Origin: Chloroflexota bacterium
Lineage (GTDB): Bacteria > Chloroflexota > FW602-bin22 > JACPRP01
NCBI GenBank assembly: GCA_016210495.1
Contig: JACQUC010000134.1
Location: 1 to 26,231, forward strand
Reading direction: 5' to 3'
DNA: 26,231 nucleotides
Shown here: piece after piece, positions 7,232 through 13,179 of the stretch
Position numbering within the stretch: the stretch's first letter is position 1
Layout of the letters: each line of letters starts with the position of its first letter
Program-made: the position numbers and the translations under genes
Notes under the pieces: generated by a model
Seen by the model: only the letters and a program-made list of their open reading frames with translations
Database searches by the model: none
What the model was told of the DNA's origin: nothing

Positions 7232-8282
7232 AATCGTGTTGTTATCGGCTAGCATTCTCGTGGTGGCGCTCTTTGGCGCGCCCGGCGTCGTCGGAGCGGA
7301 AGGTGTGGTGGAGGGAGCAGTGGTAAACAAGACCGGCGGGGAGTCCCCGGTAAAAGGCCAGGAGGTAGAGCTGAAGGCGCTAAGGCAGGACGGATCGACG
7401 GTGGCCACGTTGGTCACGAGGACCGACAATTCAGGCAAGTTCAGGTTTGCCAGCCTGGCGACGGCCGATAGCTCTACATACGTGTTATCCACCAAGTTTC
7501 AAGATGTCGAGTACCAGGCTTCTTTGAAGGGCTCAGAGGTGACGGAGTCGACGGGAAAGGCCGAAATTGTGGTGTACGATGCGGCTAACGACGTCGGCGT
7601 CCAGGTCGATCTCTCACACCTCGTCGTAGAAGTCGATCCTGCGACTAGCGACTTGACAGTTCTGGAGGTGGCTATTATCCAGAATCCCTCGGACAGGACG
7701 CTGGTGCCGAAGGTTCGCAATGGCCAAACCCTGTGGTTTCCTCTTCCAAAGGGCGCCCTCCATCCCGAGGTAACCGAGGGCCTGGACCGGGTGGCCGATC
7801 CCAACAAGGGTGTCGAAGGGCTCGGGTACGCGGGTTCTGTCCTTCCTGGCAAGAGGCAGGTCGTATATACTTATATGCTGGCCAACCCGGGCGCAAGCTT
7901 CAACGTATCAAAGCAGATGGCCTACCCGACACGCAAGGTGAACGTCCTTATGGCCGACGTGGGGCAAAAAATGAGTGGGCCTAAGCTGTCTAGCCAGCAG
8001 CCCGTCAATATTAAGGACCGCGCTTACCTGTTTCTGACCGGGGAATCATTGGAAGCTGGTCAGAGCGTAGAAGTCAACGTCAGCAACTTTCCTCCGCCGT
8101 CCGCGCCGGGGCGGGGAACTGGCTCAACGGACCAAGTCAGGTGGGCGGTTCTGGCGGTGATGGCCGCCGGAGGATTGGCGATGGTGCTGGCATATCCCCG
8201 GGTCAGAGCCTCTCGGCAAGCCGCGTTGCGACGAGCGCGCGCGTCCCATCAGCGTCACACCTCGCTGTTAAATCAGCGGTGA
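7224..8282 (+). CDS. Exported, C-terminally membrane-anchored protein with a carboxypeptidase-regulatory-like domain
   Basis: A protein of 352 residues, function not recognised. It has a signal peptide (about 1-25, ending GVVGAEG). A beta-rich segment at about 26-95 (VEGAVVNKTGG, VELKALRQDGS, TDNSGKFRFASLA) looks like a carboxypeptidase-regulatory or transthyretin-like domain. A second beta-rich region follows (about 125-290, with WFPLPKGALHPEV and VVYTYMLANPGASF). A single membrane helix at about 304-324 is followed by an Arg-rich cytoplasmic tail, so most of the protein faces outside. Its start overlaps the preceding gene by 8 bases, so it belongs to the ccm operon and is probably its last member. 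There are no cysteines or heme motifs, so a structural or partner-binding role is more likely than a redox one (inference). Confidence 0.75.
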   Translation: MLRIVLLSASILVVALFGAPGVVGAEGVVEGAVVNKTGGESPVKGQEVELKALRQDGSTVATLVTRTDNSGKFRFASLATADSSTYVLSTKFQDVEYQASLKGSEVTESTGKAEIVVYDAANDVGVQVDLSHLVVEVDPATSDLTVLEVAIIQNPSDRTLVPKVRNGQTLWFPLPKGALHPEVTEGLDRVADPNKGVEGLGYAGSVLPGKRQVVYTYMLANPGASFNVSKQMAYPTRKVNVLMADVGQKMSGPKLSSQQPVNIKDRAYLFLTGESLEAGQSVEVNVSNFPPPSAPGRGTGSTDQVRWAVLAVMAAGGLAMVLAYPRVRASRQAALRRARASHQRHTSLLNQR

Positions 8283-8320
8283 GGCGAGCATAGAGCGCGA
8301 CCTGGGCTGCCGAGGAATGG

Positions 8321-8326
8321 TATAAT
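8321..8326 (+). promoter_or_regulatory. -10 box TATAAT of the nucleotidyltransferase-HEPN pair
   Basis: A perfect TATAAT at 8321-8326 predicts a start near 8333, only about 9-13 bases before the ATGs at 8342 and 8346. No clear -35 is seen. The transcript would have an almost absent leader, and no ribosome site precedes the start, so translation may be close to leaderless. Confidence 0.5.
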
Positions 8327-8345
8327 TGTTTGAGAGTTCCTATGT

Positions 8346-8723
8346 ATGGAGCGTCAGATGAAAGCGGTTCGTCCTCGATTGAATGAGCAGGTGGAGGAGA
8401 TGCTAGCCGAAACTGTTAACGGCCTCCGCGCAGCGCTGGGCGAGAACTTGCTGCAGGTGACGCTGTACGGCTCCCACGCTCGCTCGACAGCACGGCCAGA
8501 CTCAGACATCGACGTTTTGGTGATATTGCGGTCGAGGACACCCGCGGAAGAGGAGATCGTGAGCCGAGTGACCTACGATGTTATGTGGAATCACGACTTC
8601 GTATACTTAGTTTCAGTTCTCGTCCTTAATGAGGAGAAATACAATCGGATGGTTGAGAAGGGTTACAGCTTGGCGAGCAACGTCGAGCGTGAAGGGATCG
8701 TCCTGTGGCCCAAGGCTGCGTAG
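8346..8723 (+). CDS. MNT-type nucleotidyltransferase (antitoxin-like)
   Basis: A protein of 125 residues of the minimal nucleotidyltransferase family. The motif GSHARSTARPDSDIDVLVIL (residues 42-61) has the Gly-Ser pair and the metal-binding Asp54 and Asp56. A later acidic position is less clear. Such proteins paired with HEPN proteins form toxin-antitoxin modules in which the transferase inactivates the HEPN RNase by adding nucleotides to it. The HEPN gene overlaps its 3' end by 19 bases, the usual organisation. The near-leaderless promoter at 8321 belongs to it. An ATG at 8358 is an alternative start. Confidence 0.88.
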   Translation: MERQMKAVRPRLNEQVEEMLAETVNGLRAALGENLLQVTLYGSHARSTARPDSDIDVLVILRSRTPAEEEIVSRVTYDVMWNHDFVYLVSVLVLNEEKYNRMVEKGYSLASNVEREGIVLWPKAA

Positions 8724-9112
8724 AAGAGGTTCAGAAGTGGCTTGGCCGAGCGCGCGTGACGTTAGCTGCTGCCGACAACCTGGAGAAACAGTCGTTCTTC
8801 CTCGAAGCAATTTCCCGCACTTACTACGCTATGTTCTACGCAGCCCGGGCGCTCTTGCTTAGCCGAGGGGTTGGCCTGCACAAGCACTCGGCGGTGATCG
8901 CCGCGTTTGGCAAGCAGTTCGCACGAGAGGGCCTGGTCGAACCCCGTTTACACCGGGCATTTGTTGATGCGTTCAAGGAGCGGAATCGGGCCGACTACGA
9001 GGTAGTGGAAGAGCCCGCTAGGGAAAGCGTGCAAAAACGCCTTGAATTGGCAGAGGAATTCGTGAACCAGGTGGAAGATCTTATCAAGCAACACCTGGTC
9101 ACGTTTGAGTGA
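8705..9112 (+). CDS. HEPN-domain protein (partner of the MNT protein)
   Basis: A helical protein of 135 residues of the HEPN superfamily. The core segments are FFLEAISRTYYAMFYAARAL (31-50) and HKHSAVIAAFGKQF (59-72). The late motif KERNRADYEV (91-100) occupies the place where RNase-type HEPN proteins carry an RX4-6H active site. Here that His is replaced: the stretch reads R-N-R-A-D-Y. Such members may be non-toxic or use other residues. GTG 8705 overlaps the transferase gene, so translation is probably coupled. A defence or addiction role is the family expectation, not shown by the sequence. Confidence 0.85.
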   Translation: MAQGCVEEVQKWLGRARVTLAAADNLEKQSFFLEAISRTYYAMFYAARALLLSRGVGLHKHSAVIAAFGKQFAREGLVEPRLHRAFVDAFKERNRADYEVVEEPARESVQKRLELAEEFVNQVEDLIKQHLVTFE

Positions 9113-9155
9113 CTGCTAATGACCGCCACACCCCGCGTGATATGATCCAGGCGGT

Positions 9156-9296
9156 ATGAAGAGTCACGTGAAGGGCGCCGTCACCATTGTGATAGCGGAG
9201 CGGTTGAGCATTGTTCGGGCAGGGCTCGCAGCCCTGCTTGCGAACGAGCCCGGCTTCGTCATAGTCGGGCAAGCAGTCGGTGGAAAAGATACGTGA
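9156..9296 (+). pseudogene. Remnant of a NarL-family response regulator (N-terminal receiver fragment)
   Basis: The frame from ATG 9156 to the stop at 9294-9296 encodes 46 residues. The segment TIVIAERLSIVRAGLAALLA followed by EPGFVIVGQAVGGKD matches the first beta-alpha-beta unit of NarL-type receivers; compare VRVLIVEDHGIVRDGIRLLL and EPDMEVVGEASDGRS in the intact regulator at 18547-19206. The acidic pair that holds Mg2+ (Asp-Asp/Glu-Asp) is replaced by Glu-Arg, and everything after the first unit is missing. It is best read as the decayed start of a regulator gene that once stood in front of the ABC operon. Confidence 0.7.
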
Positions 9297-9302
9297 AATC
9301 AC

Positions 9303-9319
9303 TTACGTCATCTACGTAA
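9303..9319. promoter_or_regulatory. Perfect inverted repeat TTACGT-N5-ACGTAA
   Basis: Two 6-base arms with a 5-base spacer lie directly after the regulator remnant and about 100 bases before the next gene. This is the size and placement of a dimeric regulator site, perhaps that of the lost NarL-type protein. Palindromes of this length also occur by chance. Confidence 0.4.
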
Positions 9320-9420
9320 ACTCCCCGATGTGGCCGGACCCCCGATCTGACATACTATCAAGAAATGACGAAGCTCCGCGCCCGGCCGCTTTGGGACGAA
9401 ACCAGGAGGAACTCAACGAG

Positions 9421-10044
9421 ATGTCGCAAAGCACGATAGCCCTTCTCGGCACGCTGCGCGAGCTGCACACTGTGCTTCCGGAGTATGACCTGCCACGGCT
9501 GGAGGAGTTGGTAGCTGCCAAGAAGCCCGACCTGCTGTGCGTGGAGGTCGATCGCGTAGCTTGGGAGACCGACGATCTTGGAGGATCGCCAATCGAGAGT
9601 CGGGATGTGTTGGCCGGGTTAGCTCGTTCGAGCGAGATTACCCTCGTACCTATTGGCGGCGGCGGCCGTTCGTGGTCTGATAGCGGCGTAGACCTGCCCC
9701 GCCACGGGATTCTCGCGACGTTCCGTCGGCGACTATCCGCGTGGCTCGATACGATGACCGTCGATCTGATGAAGCTGGCCGGGAGGCCTGAAGCGGTCAA
9801 TTCGCCTCTTGTGGAGCACCTGTGCGGAATCTTGTGCGATCTGCAGGTTATGCTGGCCAATGGCGAGGCGCGGCGGGCCTGGACGGCGAGAAATCAGGAG
9901 CTGCTGGATTCAGTCGTTTGGATCGTGCGCCGGGACCCGGGACGACGAATCCTGGTTGCGCTCGACTGCCGCCGCAAGCACTGGCTGCGAAGCAAGCTTC
10001 GGTCGGTTCCCGACGTCAAGCTTGCCGAGTTCTGGAGATTCTAG
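9421..10044 (+). CDS. Protein of unknown function, possibly TraB/Tiki-like
   Basis: A protein of 207 residues with no signal peptide or membrane helix. I chose ATG 9421 because AGGAGG (9405-9410) sits 10 bases upstream; the frame extends back to GTG 9280 but overlaps the regulator remnant. The start STIALLGTLRELHTVLPEYD, then LEELVAAKKPDLLCVEVDR, has the beta-strand/His and 'xxDLLCVE' pattern of TraB/PrgY- or Tiki-like folds. The usual second GxxH/E motifs are not obvious, so the assignment is weak. There is no known tie to transport, but the stop is only 11 bases before the first ABC permease, so it is probably the first gene of that operon. Confidence 0.7.
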   Translation: MSQSTIALLGTLRELHTVLPEYDLPRLEELVAAKKPDLLCVEVDRVAWETDDLGGSPIESRDVLAGLARSSEITLVPIGGGGRSWSDSGVDLPRHGILATFRRRLSAWLDTMTVDLMKLAGRPEAVNSPLVEHLCGILCDLQVMLANGEARRAWTARNQELLDSVVWIVRRDPGRRILVALDCRRKHWLRSKLRSVPDVKLAEFWRF

Positions 10045-10055
10045 GGGAGGGTCGT

Positions 10056-11153
10056 ATGGTTCCGATCGCCTGGCGCAACCTCTTCGAGGACCGGCTGCGA
10101 CTTGCCATCAGTGTTGGCGGCGTGGCGCTGTCAATCATGCTGGTACTTCTTCTGAACGGCTTCCTGACCGGGATGAACCAGCAGATCACGGCCTATATCG
10201 ACAACACTCCGGCGGACTATTACGTCAGCCAAAAAGGTGTCGCCAACCTCCAGGGGGCAGGCTCGATCATCACCCGATCCAACCTTCAGAAGGTGGAATC
10301 GGTGGAGGGCGTGAGAGCGGTGATGCCTGTGTTCACTCAGTACGTCATCGTGGAGATACACAGAAAGAAGGTAACGGCTTTTTTGTTGGGCTACGAGCCG
10401 GAACGCGGCGGTGGCCCCTGGCAGATTGCAGAAGGGCGGGCGGTGAACGACGGCGACGAGATGGTGATCGATCGGGTACTGGCGAAGCGCCACGGATTGA
10501 AGCTCGGCGAGGAACTGGAGGTCCTCGGGAAACGGTTTCGCATCGTCGGCCTGTCCAAAGGTACGGCGTCGTGGATGGTAAGCATGCTTTTCACTACGCA
10601 CGAGGCGGCCACTGCGCTTCTAAGAGCCCAAGGCACCACTAGCTACATACTGGTAGATGGCGATGGGGATTCGAGAGTGGGCGAGCGACTGAAGGCCGCT
10701 CTTGGGGAGACCAACGTCGTTACCCGCGCAACGATCGCCGCCAACGACTTGAAGTTCCTGGCGGGCGTTTTCAGCACCCCCTTGAGGATGATGGTTCTGA
10801 TCGCCGTTGGCATTGGCGCCTTGCTGGTGGGGCTCACGATCTATTCAGCCACCGTCGAACGGGCGCGCGAGTACGGCGTGGTAAAGGCCATCGGAATGCG
10901 CAACAGGCGGCTGTATGGAATCGTCGTGCGGCAGGCGCTTGGTGCGGCGGGGCTCGGCTTCGCTGCCGGTGTCCTCCTGGTGTGGCTCGTCGCGGCCGGC
11001 ATCCAGCAGACCTGGCCTCAGTTTCTCATCGTCGTCGATCTCACGTCGATCTTCCAGGCTGCCGCTGGCGCGGTGGCTATGGCACTCGTGGCGTCACTTG
11101 TGCCCGCGCGCTACGTAGCGAATATCGACCCTGCGCGCATCTATCGAAAGTAG
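10056..11153 (+). CDS. ABC transporter permease, FtsX/MacB-like (first of two)
   Basis: A membrane protein of 365 residues, starting at ATG 10056 with GGGGAGG five bases upstream. The N-terminal MVPIAWRNLFEDRLRL and first membrane helix (about 16-36) are typical of MacB/DevC/LolC permeases. A large extracytoplasmic domain follows (about 40-240, with NTPADYYVSQKG and DEMVIDRVLAKRHGLKLGE). Three C-terminal helices (about 245-268, 295-325, 330-352) surround the coupling motif ERAREYGVVKAIGM. The family works mechanically on periplasmic substrates rather than moving them through a channel. It is followed 11 bases later by a related permease and then by the ATPase, making a heterodimeric transporter. 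Confidence 0.92.
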   Translation: MVPIAWRNLFEDRLRLAISVGGVALSIMLVLLLNGFLTGMNQQITAYIDNTPADYYVSQKGVANLQGAGSIITRSNLQKVESVEGVRAVMPVFTQYVIVEIHRKKVTAFLLGYEPERGGGPWQIAEGRAVNDGDEMVIDRVLAKRHGLKLGEELEVLGKRFRIVGLSKGTASWMVSMLFTTHEAATALLRAQGTTSYILVDGDGDSRVGERLKAALGETNVVTRATIAANDLKFLAGVFSTPLRMMVLIAVGIGALLVGLTIYSATVERAREYGVVKAIGMRNRRLYGIVVRQALGAAGLGFAAGVLLVWLVAAGIQQTWPQFLIVVDLTSIFQAAAGAVAMALVASLVPARYVANIDPARIYRK

Positions 11154-11164
11154 AGGTCGGAGAG

Positions 11165-12274
11165 ATGGTTTCCGTAGCCCGACGCAACCTGTTTCGAGAG
11201 AAGCCGCGTCTGCTGATAAGTATGGGCGGGCTCGCATTTTCCTTGCTCCTCATACTTGCTCTTGACGGATTGGTAGCCGGATCGCTGGCTCAATTGACCG
11301 CCTACATAAGAAATACTGGGGCCGATGTGTACGTGGCTCAGCCGGGCGTGCGCACGATGCACATGTCGGCCTCGGCCCTTCCTATCTCGAAAGTCGAAGA
11401 GGTCCGCAGAGTAGAGGGTGTGGCGCGGGTGGAACCCATACTCTACGCCTCCAACGCGGTGGCCGTAGGCGACAACCGATCAATCGCGTACGTCATTGGC
11501 TTCGATCCAAGGGAGAGTAAGTCGGGCCCGTGGCGTGTAAAGGGGGGATCAGCAGATCTGGGGCGAGGCGAGGCGGTGGTCGACGGTGCCACTGCGGGGA
11601 AGCTGGGTGTCGAACTTGGCGACGACGTGCTGATTCTTGGCGCAACATTTCGCGTGCGCGGTCTCTCCGTGGAAACCTCAAATTTCGTCAACTCGTTGGC
11701 CTTCATTCGCCTGGACGATTTCGCCGCCCTGCGAGGCCAATCGGATACAGCCAGTTACCTTCTAGTTTGGCTGGTTGAAGGGCTCTCGGCCGAGGAAGGT
11801 GCCCGACGAATCAACGCCGTCGTGGATGATGTGGGGGCTTTGACCAGTACGGAGTTCGCATCCGAGGAGGGGCGAGTAGTCCGCGACATGAGCGCCGAAA
11901 TAATGGTGATTATGAGCGCTATCGGTTTCCTGATCGGCCTGGCGGCGGTCGGTCTGACTGTCTACACAGCCACCTTGGCGAAGCTGCAGGAGTACGGGAT
12001 GCTGAAGGCCCTCGGCGCCAGCAACACCTGGTTGTACCGCGTAGTCTTCGAGCAGGCTTTGTGGTCCGTGGCCATCGGTGTGGCTGCGTCGATTGCCCTG
12101 GCCTTCGTCCTCTCGGCGCTCTTTGCCGTGGTCGTGCCCGACGTGCCGATCCGACTGGAGTTGGAGTCCGTGACAAAGGTGATCCTGGGCGCCGCCGCAA
12201 TCGCCATCTTTGCCGCCAGCGTGCCCATAACGCAGATCGCCCGGCTGGATCCGGTGGCGGTGTTTCGACGATAG
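11165..12274 (+). CDS. ABC transporter permease, FtsX/MacB-like (second)
   Basis: A protein of 369 residues, paralogous to the preceding permease. ATG 11165 follows GAGGTCGGAGAG; the frame extends upstream to 10982, but that part overlaps the first permease and is not homologous. The start MVSVARRNLFREKPRLLISMG, the extracytoplasmic domain with NTGADVYVAQPGVR and GEAVVDGATAGKLGVELGD, and the C-terminal helices with AKLQEYGMLKALGA parallel the first permease closely. The two probably form the membrane heterodimer driven by the ATPase at 12301. Substrate unknown; the YHS domain on the ATPase points to a metal- or redox-related cargo or control (inference). Confidence 0.92.
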   Translation: MVSVARRNLFREKPRLLISMGGLAFSLLLILALDGLVAGSLAQLTAYIRNTGADVYVAQPGVRTMHMSASALPISKVEEVRRVEGVARVEPILYASNAVAVGDNRSIAYVIGFDPRESKSGPWRVKGGSADLGRGEAVVDGATAGKLGVELGDDVLILGATFRVRGLSVETSNFVNSLAFIRLDDFAALRGQSDTASYLLVWLVEGLSAEEGARRINAVVDDVGALTSTEFASEEGRVVRDMSAEIMVIMSAIGFLIGLAAVGLTVYTATLAKLQEYGMLKALGASNTWLYRVVFEQALWSVAIGVAASIALAFVLSALFAVVVPDVPIRLELESVTKVILGAAAIAIFAASVPITQIARLDPVAVFRR

Positions 12275-12300
12275 CGAGTTGAGGCATAAGGAGAGAGATT

Positions 12301-13179
12301 ATGGTTACGAGCAACAACGTCTTGCTGTTGGCGGAGAATGTCGTAAAGCATTTCGGCCAGGGACGGACCCAGGTGGCGGCGGTGCAGGGTGTTAACCTCG
12401 AGATTCGAAAGGGCGAGATCGTGCTCATAATGGGCCCATCTGGCAGCGGCAAGACGACCCTCCTGTCGATACTCGGCGGCTTACTGCGCCCCAGCGATGG
12501 GAGAATCGTAGTCGACGGCCAGGTGATCTCCTCGCTGCCCGAGAGCAAACTTCCCGATATACGGCTAAAGAACTTCGGCTTTATTTTCCAGGATTTCAAT
12601 TTGCTGTCCGCGCTGACTGTTCGAGAGAACGTCGAGGTAGTGCTCAACCTGGCGGGGGTAAAGGGTAGAGACGCGAAAGAGAGGGCGGAGGGGCTACTTT
12701 GTAGTCTGGATCTCACGGATCGCCTGAACTTTCGCCCGGCGCAGCTATCCGGAGGTGAGAAGCAACGGGTGGCCATAGCACGAGCCCTGGCCAACGATCC
12801 CGCGGTGATCCTGGCCGACGAGCCCACCGCCAATCTGGATAGCCGCATCGGCCACGAGGTGATGCGCACGCTGCGGAAGATCGCGCGCGAGCAGGGGAGG
12901 AGCGTGATCATAGTCAGCCACGACCAGCGCATCAAGGACATAGCGGACCGCGTTCTCTGGCTGGAAGACGGCGAGTTCAAGGCGATAGCTTCTCGGGCAG
13001 AGGACCCGGTCTGTCGGATGTCAGTGGATTGCGACGCCGCGTTTTCGGCGGAATACCAGGGCCAAACCTATTACTTCTGCGCTCAGGGCTGCCGCTCCGA
13101 GTTCCTGGCAGACCCAGCCCGATTCCTTTCCGGGGCGAGGAGACCTCGCCCCTACGATTTCAACCCCAGTCTACGATAG
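12301..13179 (+). CDS. ABC ATPase (MacB/LolD type) with C-terminal YHS metal-binding domain
   Basis: A protein of 292 residues. The ATPase part (about 7-226) has Walker A GPSGSGKT (45-52), the Q loop at Gln97, signature LSGGE (149-153), Walker B VILADE (169-174) and switch His207; all are intact. A YHS domain is joined at about 234-276: EDPVCRM, QGQTYYFCAQGCRSEF and DPARFL, with Cys238, Cys260 and Cys264. The Gly of the usual VCGM is Arg. YHS modules bind copper or other soft metals and are common in Cu-ATPases. The last residues ARRPRPYDFNPSLR come from a palindromic repeat (13132-13155) that overlaps the end. The stop overlaps the convergent polyferredoxin gene by 20 bases. Confidence 0.93.
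   Translation: MVTSNNVLLLAENVVKHFGQGRTQVAAVQGVNLEIRKGEIVLIMGPSGSGKTTLLSILGGLLRPSDGRIVVDGQVISSLPESKLPDIRLKNFGFIFQDFNLLSALTVRENVEVVLNLAGVKGRDAKERAEGLLCSLDLTDRLNFRPAQLSGGEKQRVAIARALANDPAVILADEPTANLDSRIGHEVMRTLRKIAREQGRSVIIVSHDQRIKDIADRVLWLEDGEFKAIASRAEDPVCRMSVDCDAAFSAEYQGQTYYFCAQGCRSEFLADPARFLSGARRPRPYDFNPSLR
13132..13155. repeat. Palindromic repeat unit GGGGCGAGG-AGA-CCTCGCCCCTAC
   Basis: Perfect 9-base arms (13132-13140 and 13144-13152) with a 3-base loop, followed by TAC. It lies inside the last codons of the ABC-YHS gene and near the 3' end of the convergent gene. It may act as a two-way terminator hairpin, but there is no T run. The GCCCCTAC end recalls the sequence near 3595-3604, suggesting a dispersed short palindromic element. 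Confidence 0.55.

Larger units (their letters stand above)
9113..9420 (+). other. 308-base gap: regulator remnant, palindrome and promoter-like sequence
   Basis: This stretch separates the MNT-HEPN pair from the next operon. It holds TATGAT at 9141-9146, a truncated receiver-domain reading frame at 9156-9296, and a perfect TTACGT/ACGTAA inverted repeat at 9303-9319. A TACTAT at 9352-9357 could be a -10 for the downstream gene. Confidence 0.6.

Noticed and set aside
8283..8345. Terminator after the ccm operon
   Set aside because: No stable hairpin with a T run is visible before the TATAAT at 8321.
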